A stretch of 64,000 nt of DNA from NCBI GenBank assembly GCA_039819165.1, contig JBCBSM010000001.1, positions 806,001 to 870,000 on the forward strand, read 5' to 3'. The first letter of the stretch is position 1. Each line of letters begins with the position of its first letter. The notes beneath the pieces were generated by a model. It saw only the letters and a list, made by a program, of their open reading frames with translations. It did not search any database and was not told where the DNA came from. Made by a program: the position numbers and the translations under genes. The stretch comes from Planctomycetota bacterium (lineage in GTDB: Bacteria; Planctomycetota; Phycisphaerae; Phycisphaerales; UBA1924). Positions 40,059 through 49,145 of the stretch are shown here, in pieces.

Positions 40059-40996
40059 TCGGCCGTGCGCACCATCGCGGCCTGACGCTGATCGAAGTGA
40101 CGATCTCGCTGGGGATCACCTCGACGGTGATGATCGGCGCGATCGCCGCCATCGGCATCGGCGGCCAGGCCTTTCGCGCCGCCGCCGACCAGAGCCAGAT
40201 GAGCGCGGGCGCCGACGGCCTGGCGCGGATGACCGCCGACCTGCGGCTGGCCCGTGAATTCCTGGAGAGCAATCCGAATTCGGTGACGTTCACGGTGCCC
40301 GATCGCACGGGCGACGGCATCGAGGACCGGCTGCGGTACGCCTGGTCGGGCACGCCGGGCGACCCGCTGACGCTCTCGATGAACGACGCGACGCCGGTCG
40401 CGATCGTCGACGCGGTGGACGGCCTGGGGATCAACTACGTCGACATCCGGGTGGCCGGCACGGATCGGTACCAGGCAATCCCCGTGGTCATCGAGGAGTT
40501 GCTCTTCGAACGCACGGACGCCAGCGGATCGGGCGGCGTGGATCGCATTCGCGCCGACGAGTGGGTCGGCGCCGTCGTGGAGCCCGATCTGCCCGCAGAC
40601 GCGGTGGCCTGCGAGATCACGCGGCTGGTGTTCGAGATCGAGCAACGCGGGGCCCCGGATCAGGAGATGGTGTTCCAGGTGCGTCCGGTCGACGGCGGCG
40701 GGCTGCCCGAGACGACCGTGCTGGCCGAGGTCCGGCTATCCGAGTCAGAATTTGCCGTGGGCGACCCCGAGCCGTACGAGGTCGTGCTGCCCACGCCCGT
40801 GCGGATCGCCGCGGGCGACCACGTGGCGATCGTCATGGGCATGTACGGCGGCGGGGCGGCGGGCGCACTGGCCATCGACACGTCGTCGCCCGAGTTCCTC
40901 GCCGACGGCTGGCTGGTGACGGGCGACGAGACGAGCTTCACGATCAATGGCTCGCAGGACCTGGTGCTGGAGGTCTACGGGGTGATCGAACGATGA
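40055..40996 (+). CDS. Minor pseudopilin GspJ-like with extra C-terminal beta domain
   Basis: A 313-residue prepilin: leader MIGRAHHRG/LTLIEVTISLG with Glu at +5. Residues about 30-150 look like a normal minor pseudopilin. Residues about 185-313 are a second beta-sandwich-like domain (ITRLVFEIEQRG, then ETTVLAEVRLSESEF and PVRIAAGDHVAIVMGMYGG). That domain resembles the extracellular choice-of-anchor jelly-roll modules. This would place a binding domain at a pilus tip. The fusion is unusual for GspJ, which is typically near 200 residues. Confidence 0.72.
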   Translation: MIGRAHHRGLTLIEVTISLGITSTVMIGAIAAIGIGGQAFRAAADQSQMSAGADGLARMTADLRLAREFLESNPNSVTFTVPDRTGDGIEDRLRYAWSGTPGDPLTLSMNDATPVAIVDAVDGLGINYVDIRVAGTDRYQAIPVVIEELLFERTDASGSGGVDRIRADEWVGAVVEPDLPADAVACEITRLVFEIEQRGAPDQEMVFQVRPVDGGGLPETTVLAEVRLSESEFAVGDPEPYEVVLPTPVRIAAGDHVAIVMGMYGGGAAGALAIDTSSPEFLADGWLVTGDETSFTINGSQDLVLEVYGVIER

Positions 40997-41625
40997 GCAC
41001 GCGGCGAGGCACGCAAACCAGCCGGCGAAGCGGCTTCTCGATGGTCGAGGCAACGCTCGCGGTGATCCTCGTGGGCACCTCCATCGTGGCGGCCGTGGGC
41101 GTGGCTGGTGCGTCGGCAAGGGCAAATGGCAGCGCGACCAATCGCCGGCAGGCCGAGGCCCTGGCGGGCATGCTGATGAACGAGGTGCTGCAGCAGTCGG
41201 CCGCGACCGACGGCGCGACGAGCTCGATGGCCTCGCGGCTGGACAACTACGACCACGTGCTGGACTACGACGGGTTCAGCGAATCGCCGCCGCGGACGCC
41301 CGCGGGCGTCGCCTGCGCGCCGGCGGGGTGGTCCTGGGAGGTCGCGGTGGCCAGCCTGGCGAGCGACGCCGTGGCGGCCACCACCGTCGGCGGGCTGTAC
41401 GAGGTCACCGTCACGGTCATCGCGCCCGACGGCACGCAAGCGATCCGAGAGGCCCTACGCGGGGACACGGACGCGGTGATGCCGCCCCCCGTGGCGAACA
41501 CCGAGTTCCTGGCCCGCGTCGACGTCACGATGACGCTCTCGGACGGCACCGACCTGTTCGGCACCGCGGCCGTCGAGAGCCGGCGGCCGCCCGGCGGGCC
41601 GACGCGGACGGAGGCGCTGCGATGA
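40993..41625 (+). CDS. Minor pseudopilin GspI-like
   Basis: A 210-residue prepilin-like protein: basic leader, SG/FSMVEATLAVILVGTSIVAAVG with Glu at +5, then a beta-rich domain (GGLYEVTVTVIAPDG, RVDVTMTLSDGTD). The position between GspJ- and GspK-like genes suggests GspI. The start overlaps the previous stop (ATGA) and the end overlaps the next gene by 4 bases. Confidence 0.75.
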   Translation: MSTRRGTQTSRRSGFSMVEATLAVILVGTSIVAAVGVAGASARANGSATNRRQAEALAGMLMNEVLQQSAATDGATSSMASRLDNYDHVLDYDGFSESPPRTPAGVACAPAGWSWEVAVASLASDAVAATTVGGLYEVTVTVIAPDGTQAIREALRGDTDAVMPPPVANTEFLARVDVTMTLSDGTDLFGTAAVESRRPPGGPTRTEALR

Positions 41626-42893
41626 GCCGAGCCCGCCACGAGAGGGGCGCGGCCTATCTGCTGGCGTTGATGGTCGCCTCGATCACGTCGGCCGCGGGGC
41701 TGGCGGCGCTGTCGATCGCCACCACCAAGGCCCGCACCTCGATCCTCGAGGACGACTTCTCGCGGGCGCAGCTCAACGCGCGGTCGGGCTCCGAGCACGC
41801 CATGCGGACGCTGGCGGCATCGATCGCGGACGGCACGGGCTGGCGGGCGAACCTCAGCGGACTGGTGCACTGGCAGGACGTGGATCGCGGCCAGTTCGCG
41901 TGGCGGTTCACCGAGTTCGACGGCAGCACCCTGCTCGACAACGGCGACGGCCCCGTTCGGCTGGCAGTCCGCGGCGTTCACAGCGAAGCCCGCTACCGCG
42001 TGGAGGCGACCTTCGTGCCCTCGGGTGACCCGCTGGACGTGCTCGAGGTCGGGCTGTACTGCGGCAACGACCTGTACTTTGGTGCTGGCGCGACGATCAC
42101 GAGCGACGTGGCCATCGCCACGGGCGCGAACGCCGATGCGCCGCTCGGCAGTACCATCAACGCCGACGTCGAGGCGGTCGGCACGATCAACGGCTCGACC
42201 TACTCGGGCACGACGACGGCCGGGGCGTCCGCGCGGCGGCTGCCCGACCCGTCGCTGGTCACCTACTACAACACAAGGGGCACGGTGATCCCGCTGGCGA
42301 GCCTGCCCAACGTGCTCGGCACGCGGTACCTGCAGGACGTACTACTCAGCGACGCGTCGAATCCGTACGGCACGCCCAACGAGGAGGGCATCTACATCGT
42401 TGATTGCGCCGGCGCCAACATCGTGGTGACGCGGTGCCGCATCGTGGGGACGCTGGTGCTGATCAACCCCGGCCTCTTCAGCACCATCGGGGCCGGCGTG
42501 CTGATCCAGGGCGACAAGCCGTACATGCCGGCGCTCGTGGTGGACGGCAGCATCACGTTCGCGGGCACCACGGCGGGCCCGGACGAGGCCGCCTCGGGCA
42601 TCAACTTCAATCCGGAGCACACGCCCTACCTGGGCGACGGCGACGACGACCAGGTCGACGCGTATCCCTCGGGGCTCCGCGGGCTGGTGTATGTCGACGG
42701 AGACATGACCTTCGCGTTCCCGCGGATGGACTTCGTGGGCACCGTCATCGCGACGGGCCGCAGCAGCGCGCTCGCCGGAGCGACGATCACCATCCAGCAC
42801 GATCCGCAGATCCCGACTTTGCCGCCGGTGGGCGCGTTCGTGGACGAGGGCGCGGTGGCGCTCGACCCCGAGAGCTGGATCTGGACCTGGTAG
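41622..42893 (+). CDS. GspK/PilX-like pseudopilin with beta-helix-like domain
   Basis: A 423-residue protein. The N-terminus (RGAAYLLALMVASITSAAGLA) is a pilin-like helix, but the usual Glu at +5 is missing, as in GspK. A long region (about 135-330) is Gly/Thr/Asn-rich with repeating short strands (GAGATITSDVAIATGANAD, VGTINGSTYSGT), like a right-handed beta helix. The tail ends in WIWTW. GspK caps the pseudopilus tip; this domain could bind substrate. It converges on the HD-GYP gene with a 21-base gap. Confidence 0.65.
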   Translation: MSRARHERGAAYLLALMVASITSAAGLAALSIATTKARTSILEDDFSRAQLNARSGSEHAMRTLAASIADGTGWRANLSGLVHWQDVDRGQFAWRFTEFDGSTLLDNGDGPVRLAVRGVHSEARYRVEATFVPSGDPLDVLEVGLYCGNDLYFGAGATITSDVAIATGANADAPLGSTINADVEAVGTINGSTYSGTTTAGASARRLPDPSLVTYYNTRGTVIPLASLPNVLGTRYLQDVLLSDASNPYGTPNEEGIYIVDCAGANIVVTRCRIVGTLVLINPGLFSTIGAGVLIQGDKPYMPALVVDGSITFAGTTAGPDEAASGINFNPEHTPYLGDGDDDQVDAYPSGLRGLVYVDGDMTFAFPRMDFVGTVIATGRSSALAGATITIQHDPQIPTLPPVGAFVDEGAVALDPESWIWTW

Positions 42894-42914
42894 CGGGCGG
42901 AGCGTTGGGAAACG

Positions 42915-44504
42915 TCAGGCGGCCTTGCGCTCGGCGATGCCGGGCGTCTCCTCGCTGTGCCGCAGCAGTTCGTCGAACTCGGTAAAGTCCAGGTCGAGGA
43001 AGGCGCGGGCCATCCGGGGATCGAAGTGCGAGCCCGAGCACCGCTGGATCTCGGCGATGACCTCTTCGCGGGGCAGGGCCTTGCGGTAGGCGCGATCGGA
43101 GCTGAGCGCATCGAAGACGTCCGGGACGGCCAGCAGCCGGCCGAAGAGCGAGATCTCCTCGCCCGCCGCGCCGGTGGGGTAGCCCTTGCCGTTCCACTTC
43201 TCGTGGTGGTGCAGCACGCCGGGCAGCACGTCCTCGAGGGAGGGGATGCCGCGGAGGATGTCGTAGCCGATGCGGGGGTGCTTCTTGATGAGGTCGAACT
43301 CGCCCTCGGTCAGCCGCCCCTTCTTGGTGAGCACGGCCTCGGGCACGCCGATCTTGCCGATGTCGTGCAGCAGTCCGGCCAGGTGGACGCGCTCGCAGGT
43401 GTGCTCGTCGTGCCCGAGCGCGCGGGCAAGCTCGCGGGCGCCCCAGGCGACGCGCTCGGAGTGGCCCTTGGTGTAGGCGTCCTTGGCGTCGATGGCCGCG
43501 GTGAGCGAGCCGACGACGCCCATGAACATCTGCACCTGCTGCTCGTAGCGGCGGAGGTTGTCGTGGAAGACGCCCATCAGATCGGCCACGGCATCGAGGA
43601 TCTGGATGTCGACGCTATCGATGACCGGACGGCGGCCGCCCTTCTCGCCGCAGATGATCAGCGCGACGGTGCGGCCCTCGTGGGTGATGGGCTCGACGAG
43701 GATCTCGCCGTTGGCGATGGCGCCGAGCTCCTCGTCGCCCGGATCGATCACCCGCGTCCACGCGTCTGCGGGGTGGCTGGTCGCATAGGCCTCGCAGGCG
43801 GTGCGGAGGGCTCGCTCGCTAAACGGCGGGCTGCCCATGACCGCCGTGGTGCCCGAGATGCTGACGGCGGCGCCGCGGCCCTCGAGCACGACCAGCGCGA
43901 GCCAGCCGTACCTCATCGTGCGGCGGACTTCCTGGGCCACCGTCTGCAGCACGGCGTGCGGGTCGGCGACGTGGTTCATGAAGCGGCCGACGTACAGCAG
44001 CAGGCTGATGTGCTCGTAGGACTCCGAGAGCTGCTCGCTGAAGGTGTTCACTAGGTCGTCGCGGCCCGAGACCAGCTCGATCTCGCGGGAGAGCGCCCAG
44101 TCGCCGTACTGCGCGAGCCTATCGATCTCGCCGGGCGTGTGGACGGCTACACGCCGCACGGCCGACCGGAGGCCCTGGGCGGATGTGCCGGCCGCGGAGG
44201 CCATGGCATCGAGCTCGGGATGATCCAGCAGTTCTTCGGTGAACGCGACGGCCAGCTCATAGTCCCGCCTGGACGTGGGATCGCTGCCGCGGCTGAACCC
44301 CACCACCTCCACGCCGGGCATGATGGTCCGAGCGCCGTGGTCGATCCGCGTCGATCGGCAGAGCGCATCGAGCTTCTCTCGCCATTCGGGTTGCTCGAAG
44401 AGGGCCGCGAGTTCGGGCGGGCAGGGCGAGGAGGAATCGACGCCGTGCACCGGGGACCACCGGAGGATGATCGGTGCGTTGGTCGCGTCGAAGGGCTCGC
44501 TCAT
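42915..44504 (-). CDS. GAF/HD-GYP phosphodiesterase (probable c-di-GMP hydrolase)
   Basis: A 529-residue protein with a GAF-like sensor domain (about 180-330) and a C-terminal HD-GYP domain. The latter has GHSERVAW, the metal pair HD (380-381) in GLLHDIGKIG, then KHPRIGY, HHHEKWNGKGYP and a DVFDALSSDRAYR motif. HD-GYP proteins hydrolyse cyclic-di-GMP. Its ATG overlaps the upstream response regulator gene by 4 bases, so the two act together. It faces the pseudopilus operon, whose ATPase carries MshEN-type repeats. Confidence 0.9.
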   Translation of the reverse strand: MSEPFDATNAPIILRWSPVHGVDSSSPCPPELAALFEQPEWREKLDALCRSTRIDHGARTIMPGVEVVGFSRGSDPTSRRDYELAVAFTEELLDHPELDAMASAAGTSAQGLRSAVRRVAVHTPGEIDRLAQYGDWALSREIELVSGRDDLVNTFSEQLSESYEHISLLLYVGRFMNHVADPHAVLQTVAQEVRRTMRYGWLALVVLEGRGAAVSISGTTAVMGSPPFSERALRTACEAYATSHPADAWTRVIDPGDEELGAIANGEILVEPITHEGRTVALIICGEKGGRRPVIDSVDIQILDAVADLMGVFHDNLRRYEQQVQMFMGVVGSLTAAIDAKDAYTKGHSERVAWGARELARALGHDEHTCERVHLAGLLHDIGKIGVPEAVLTKKGRLTEGEFDLIKKHPRIGYDILRGIPSLEDVLPGVLHHHEKWNGKGYPTGAAGEEISLFGRLLAVPDVFDALSSDRAYRKALPREEVIAEIQRCSGSHFDPRMARAFLDLDFTEFDELLRHSEETPGIAERKAA

Positions 44505-44917
44505 GCCGCATCCCCCCGGGCCGAGCGGAAGTTCTCCAGGTAGTCGCCGACGATCTGGAGAAGCTCGGTCGGGCTGAAGGGCTTGCGGAGGATGTGCTCC
44601 ACGCCCGTGTTTTCGAGTTCCGAGCGGCTGATGCGGTGCTCCAGGGCCGTCAGCAGGATCACCGGGATGCGTGCGGTCTCGGGGCTCTCGGCCAGCGTGC
44701 GGACGAGGCGGATGCCGTCGATGTAGGGCATCTGGTAATCGCTGATGATGAGCGCCGGGTGGTGCTGCTGCGCGAGCGCCAGCGCGGTGCGCCCGTCCGC
44801 GGCGGTCAGGATCTGGACGTCCTGCTCCTTGAGCTTCCACTCCAGCATGAAGCGGATGTGGTGCTCGTCGTCGGCGACCAGCACGATCGGCCGGGATGGA
44901 TCAAGGGGTGTGTCCAC
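44501..44917 (-). CDS. Single-domain response regulator (CheY-like)
   Basis: A 138-residue receiver domain with the acid pocket ADDEHH (Asp16, Asp17), phospho-acceptor Asp60 in LIISDYQMP, the Thr in LLTALEH and Lys in LRKPFS. There is no output domain, so it probably acts on the translationally coupled HD-GYP protein. Its kinase could be the orphan at 31510. Upstream (44918-45128) no promoter is evident. Confidence 0.88.
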   Translation of the reverse strand: MDTPLDPSRPIVLVADDEHHIRFMLEWKLKEQDVQILTAADGRTALALAQQHHPALIISDYQMPYIDGIRLVRTLAESPETARIPVILLTALEHRISRSELENTGVEHILRKPFSPTELLQIVGDYLENFRSARGDAA

Positions 44918-45102
44918 GGGTGTGCCTTCGGGGCTCTATCGGCCTTTCGGGGACGGCGGTGGACTCCGGATGCCGTGGATGGCGCGTGGTTCGGGGAAAC
45001 GATGGGACCGGCCGGGGTACCCGGCGGTGGTCGCGGCTTATCGGTGCTGCGGCCACCGGAACGCGGCTCGGCAAGCCCGGAAGCCGCGTATCGTCTTATC
45101 GG

Positions 45103-45123
45103 CCGCGGGGGAAGCCCCCGCGG
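45103..45123. other. Perfect hairpin directly upstream of tRNA-Ser
   Basis: CCGCGGGGG and CCCCCGCGG pair perfectly around an AAG loop, 5 bases before the tRNA 5' end. It could mark a processing site in the precursor or a terminator of an upstream transcript (no T run). Confidence 0.45.
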
Positions 45124-45128
45124 AGGCC

Positions 45129-45215
45129 GGTGCGGTGGCCGAGCGGCTGAAGGCGTTGGTCTTGAAAACCAATGAACCCAATTGGGTTCCGTGGGTTCGA
45201 ATCCCACCCGCACCG
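45129..45215 (+). tRNA. tRNA-Ser (anticodon TGA)
   Basis: An 87-base class II tRNA. The acceptor stem is GGTGCGG/CCGCACC, the anticodon stem TTGGT/ACCAA with loop CTTGAAA (anticodon TGA, Ser), then a long variable arm (GAACCCAATTGGGTTC), the T arm GTGGG-TTCGAAT-CCCAC and discriminator G, as expected for serine. CCA is not encoded. Confidence 0.95.
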
Positions 45216-45329
45216 CTTGTGATCGAGATCGGCGAGGCACCGGGCGGCCAGTCGTGGCCCGGCGAAGGCCAATCGGGGCCCGACCCGGTTTTGGGCACGA
45301 TTCCCGTGATCTCCGGCTGGCGGACGGAG

Positions 45330-46172
45330 ATGCCCGGAGAGTTCTTCGGGTACCATCTCGTTATCGTGGGCCCTGCCAGATTCCATGTGCGCCGCTTCCG
45401 TTGCGTGGGCCGGACCGGACCGTCGTCCCATCGCCGGGGCGTCACGCTGGTCGAGTCGCTGCTCGTGCTGGCCGTGCTCGGGCTGCTGCTGGGCATCCTG
45501 CTGCCGGTGCTCTCTGGATCACTCCAGGCGGCTCACTCGTTTGCCTGCCAGATGTCGCTTCGGAACACGGCGTTCGATCTCCAGATGTTCCTCGACCCGC
45601 GGCTCGTGGACGGGCTGGAGCACGATCCCTGCGATCGCCGGGGACACGTGGGCCTGGAGACGTTCCAGGAATCCCAGTACGGCATCGACGAGTTCTGGGC
45701 GTACGGCGGCGATCGATCGAGGGCGACGCTGACCAACGCCGCGGACGTACCGCTCCGCTGCGCATCGGTCCGCGGAGATCTGGAGTTGCGGCGTGACGCC
45801 CCGTGCAGCGCCGGCGGCGTCGCGAGCTGGCAGACGGTCTCGTACGGCTTCAACAGCCGGCTGCATCGAGTCGACGGGCCGGGAGGCCGATCCGTGCAGG
45901 CCTGCCTGGCCGAGCACGTGCTCGAGACCGCGGGCGACGTGCCGCTGGCGTGGGATGTCGACGGCGTGGAGGCCACGCGGCGGGGCGTGACCCCCGTGTT
46001 TTCCGCGCCTCCGATGGGCGGCGACGGGCAGTACGACGACGGCCACGCGTGGATGCCGGCCGTGCGGCACGGCGGCAAGGTAAACGTCGCGTTCATCGGC
46101 GGCCACGTGCTGTCGTCGGCCGATCCCCTCGCCGAGGCCTCGTGGCGATGGGCGTTCCAGCTCGATCCCTAG
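45330..46172 (+). CDS. Prepilin-type N-terminal cleavage protein
   Basis: A 280-residue protein with a prepilin leader: a basic N-terminus, RRG/VTLVESLLVLAVLGLLLGILLP (Glu at +5) and a soluble domain ending FIGGHVLSSADPLAEASW, like the H-X9-DG-type prepilin-like secreted proteins common in planctomycetes. Their role is uncertain. The start is not settled: ATG at 45330 lacks a Shine-Dalgarno, and GTG at 45387 gives a shorter leader. The last codons overlap the histidine kinase gene, so they are coupled. Confidence 0.7.
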   Translation: MPGEFFGYHLVIVGPARFHVRRFRCVGRTGPSSHRRGVTLVESLLVLAVLGLLLGILLPVLSGSLQAAHSFACQMSLRNTAFDLQMFLDPRLVDGLEHDPCDRRGHVGLETFQESQYGIDEFWAYGGDRSRATLTNAADVPLRCASVRGDLELRRDAPCSAGGVASWQTVSYGFNSRLHRVDGPGGRSVQACLAEHVLETAGDVPLAWDVDGVEATRRGVTPVFSAPPMGGDGQYDDGHAWMPAVRHGGKVNVAFIGGHVLSSADPLAEASWRWAFQLDP

Positions 46173-47716
46173 CCCGCGCTGCCGATCGGGAGCGTGGCAG
46201 CGCTGCCTGGCGGCTACGGACGCAGTCGCTGCGGCTGCGTTTCGCGCTGCTCATGAGCGCCATCTGTCTGGCCGTCGGGCTCAACGTCGCGACGACCGCG
46301 TGGGGCTTGTTCTTCCTGGAGCGGCAGTACGCCGAGCCCATGCGGGCGACCGAGACCGCTCTATCGCTTCTGAGCGCTACGAAGCGGGCGGTCGGCGAGC
46401 AGCACAACCTGCTGGGCGAGGGCCATAGCGAGGCCGCCATCGGTCCCCGTGCGGCGACGGCGGGCCGCGACGACGAGCAGCGTGCGGTGCAAATCCGGGG
46501 ACTCAGCACGGCCTCCGGAGCGACGGCCGCCAGGCTCACGGCCGCCACCAACCTTGATTCGGTCCTCGGCCGCGGTGTGCCGCGATATGTTGCGCAGCGG
46601 CTGGACATGGCGGCCCGAGAGGTGGATGCTGCGCTCGAGGGTGACCTCGCGGCTCGGGGTCGGGCGCTGGCGATGCTGTTCGAGATCCACGAGCGGATCG
46701 AGGAGACCGAGGCACGGATCGTCGAGAACGCCGATCGAGCGTCGGTTCATGCCGGCCGGATGCGCAACCGCGTGCTGGTGTCGGTCGGGGTCACCCTGGC
46801 GATCACGATGCTTGCCGGCGTGCTGGCGGTGCAGCTGGTGCGACGGTGGATCCTGCGGCCGATCGAGCGTCTCCGCCTCGCCACGGAGCGGTTCGCGGCG
46901 GGCGACCTCGACTACCGCGTTTCGATACCGGGTCGGGACGAGGTTGCCAAGCTTGGCGAGGAGTTCAACGCCATGGCGTCCACGATCCTCGCCATGCAGT
47001 CCGAGCGGCTCGATCGCGAGCGGTTGGCGGCCTTCGGGGCGGTGACCAGACGAATCGTCCACAACATCAAGAGCCCGCTGGGCGGCATCCGCATGCTGTC
47101 CGAGCTGGCGCAGCAGGACGCCGCCACCAACGCGTCGCGGGAGCACCTCGCCCGCATCGCCGGCACGGTCGACCGCCTGGATTCGTGGCTGCGGCGGCTG
47201 CTCGACGTGACGAGGCCGGCGGACATCCAGCCCGTGGAACTGCCCGCCGGGCGATGGCTGGAGGGCGCGGTGGAAGCCCTGCGGCCGACGGCGGAGGGCG
47301 GCGACATCGAGCTGCGGGTGGACGCCTCGGCCGGCCCAGAGGATGCCGAGTTCGACCCTGCGCACCTTGAGCAGGCGGTCGTCGCGCTCGTCTCGAACGC
47401 CATCGAGGCCACGCCGGCGGGCGGCACCGTTCGCGTGACGGCGTGGAGCGATGGTAATGGACGCTGGGGCGTGGACGTCGCCGACGGCGGGCCCGGCGTG
47501 TCCGAAAACGCGGCCGCGGAGCTGTTCGAGCCGTACTTCACCACAAAGCCCGGTGGTTCGGGCATAGGCCTTGCTATGGCCCGGAAGGTGGCGCGGGACC
47601 ACGGCGGCGACGCCTGGCTCCGCGACGCCGGAGAGGGCCGAGGGGCGGTCTTTGCGATCGAGTTGCCGTGCGTGGCGGCGGCGTCGCCGGCCACGAGTAG
47701 CCCGGCGGAGGCCTGA
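46148..47716 (+). CDS. Sensor histidine kinase (NtrB-like)
   Basis: A 522-residue membrane kinase. Transmembrane helices lie near 30-55 and 210-235, with a periplasmic coiled-coil sensor between them. A HAMP domain follows (WILRPIERLRLATERFAAGDLDY). The H-box is RIVHNIKSPLGG with His305. The ATPase domain shows VVALVSNAIEATPAGG, DVADGGPGV and GGSGIGLAMARKV. The short ATPase and H-box match the NtrB-like group that pairs with sigma-54 activators. Its ATG overlaps the previous gene by 25 bases and its regulator starts 1 base after its stop. Confidence 0.88.
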   Translation: MGVPARSLARAADRERGSAAWRLRTQSLRLRFALLMSAICLAVGLNVATTAWGLFFLERQYAEPMRATETALSLLSATKRAVGEQHNLLGEGHSEAAIGPRAATAGRDDEQRAVQIRGLSTASGATAARLTAATNLDSVLGRGVPRYVAQRLDMAAREVDAALEGDLAARGRALAMLFEIHERIEETEARIVENADRASVHAGRMRNRVLVSVGVTLAITMLAGVLAVQLVRRWILRPIERLRLATERFAAGDLDYRVSIPGRDEVAKLGEEFNAMASTILAMQSERLDRERLAAFGAVTRRIVHNIKSPLGGIRMLSELAQQDAATNASREHLARIAGTVDRLDSWLRRLLDVTRPADIQPVELPAGRWLEGAVEALRPTAEGGDIELRVDASAGPEDAEFDPAHLEQAVVALVSNAIEATPAGGTVRVTAWSDGNGRWGVDVADGGPGVSENAAAELFEPYFTTKPGGSGIGLAMARKVARDHGGDAWLRDAGEGRGAVFAIELPCVAAASPATSSPAEA

Positions 47717-47717
47717 C

Positions 47718-49145
47718 ATGGCCGCAATCCTGCTCGTCGAGGACGATGTCGACCTGCGGTACTCGGTGCGCGCCACGCTGGAGCGCGAGGGGCACGCCGT
47801 GGCCGAGGCCGGCGACGTGCCCGAGGCGCTGCGGCTGTACGCCGACGGCGAGTACTCCCTGGTGCTGACCGACCTGCGGCTGCCCACCGATTCGGGGCTG
47901 GCGCTCATCCGCGCGGTGCGGGACGAAGACGCCGACGTCCGCATACTGGTCATGACCTCGGACGACAGCGTGCACACGGCCATCGAGGCGATGAAGCTGG
48001 GAGCCGACGAGTACCTGCTCAAGCCGTTGCGGGTGGCCGAGCTGACGCTGACGGTCGATCGGGCGCTGCGGCACCGCCGGCGGGACGCGCAGCTGCGTCT
48101 ACACCGGCGGCTATCGCACGCCGACGACCACGACGAGCCCATCGGCGAGAGCGCCGCGTGGGCCGGAGTGCTGGCGCTCGCGCGCCGCCTGGCCGAGATG
48201 CCCCTGCCCGCCCCCGGCAAGGCCCGGCGGCTCGGGGGCAACGCGCAGCCAACCGTGCTGATCACCGGTGAGACCGGCGTGGGCAAGGGCGTGGTGGCCC
48301 GTGAGATCCACGCGGCCGCCAGCGACCAAGAGGCGCCGTTCGTGCACGTCAACTGCGCCGCCCTGCCGCCGGCCCTGATCGAGGCCGAGCTGTTCGGCCA
48401 CGAGCGGGGTGCCTTCACCGATGCGAAGGAGGCGCGCGAGGGGCTCTTCGAGATGGCCGAGGGCGGCACGATCTTCCTCGACGAGATCGGCGAGCTGCCG
48501 CTGGACCTGCAGAGCAAGATGCTACTGGTGCTCGAGGAAGGCGTGGTGCGCCGAGTCGGGGGCACGCGGACGCGGAGCGTGTGCGCTCGGGTGGTGGCGG
48601 CGACCAACATCGATCTGCCCGCCCGCGTGCGCGAGGGCGACTTCCGCAGCGACCTCTTCTACAGGCTCAACACCTTCACCATCACCATTCCGCCGCTCCG
48701 CGAGCGCGAGGACGACGCCGTAGGGATCGCCCGCGTCGCGCTGCAGCGCTTCGCTCGGCAGTTTGGCCGCGAAGGCATGCGGCTGGGCGAGGACGCCGAG
48801 CGGGCCATCCGCGGGCACCGCTGGCCCGGCAACGTCCGCGAGCTTACCAACGTCATCCAGCACGCAGCGATGCTGTGCGATCAGCCCCTCGTCCGGGCCT
48901 CGGATCTCGCGATCACCCGCATCGGCAGCGATGAGCGTGGCTCGGATGGGCTGCGGTTCGACTTCGATGGCGGCCCGCACACCGCCGAGGACGTCGAGAG
49001 GGCGCTCGTCGAGCAGGCACTCCAGCACACGGGCGGCAACGTTACGGCGGCGGCGCGGCTCATCGGCATGCAGCGCAGCAGCCTCCGCAATCGCATCGAT
49101 CGATACGGCCTGCACGAACTCGTCAAGGAGCTAACGGCATCATGA
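47718..49145 (+). CDS. Sigma-54-dependent response regulator (NtrC-like)
   Basis: A 475-residue NtrC-family regulator. The receiver domain has Asp52 in LTDLRLP and Lys in LLKPLR. The AAA+ domain has Walker A GETGVGKG (184-191), the L1-loop motif reading GAFTDA (231-236) in place of the usual GAFTGA, Walker B GGTIFLDEIGELP and WPGNVREL. A Fis-type helix-turn-helix (NVTAAARLIGMQRSSLRNRI) ends the protein. It overlaps the exported protein at 49142 by 4 bases. A sigma-54-like promoter lies further down at 50735. Confidence 0.9.
   Translation: MAAILLVEDDVDLRYSVRATLEREGHAVAEAGDVPEALRLYADGEYSLVLTDLRLPTDSGLALIRAVRDEDADVRILVMTSDDSVHTAIEAMKLGADEYLLKPLRVAELTLTVDRALRHRRRDAQLRLHRRLSHADDHDEPIGESAAWAGVLALARRLAEMPLPAPGKARRLGGNAQPTVLITGETGVGKGVVAREIHAAASDQEAPFVHVNCAALPPALIEAELFGHERGAFTDAKEAREGLFEMAEGGTIFLDEIGELPLDLQSKMLLVLEEGVVRRVGGTRTRSVCARVVAATNIDLPARVREGDFRSDLFYRLNTFTITIPPLREREDDAVGIARVALQRFARQFGREGMRLGEDAERAIRGHRWPGNVRELTNVIQHAAMLCDQPLVRASDLAITRIGSDERGSDGLRFDFDGGPHTAEDVERALVEQALQHTGGNVTAAARLIGMQRSSLRNRIDRYGLHELVKELTAS

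Noticed and set aside
44918-45128. FliA-type promoter for the response regulator/HD-GYP pair
   Set aside because: GCCGATAA-like -10 words occur on the minus strand, but no TAAA-type -35 lies at the right distance.
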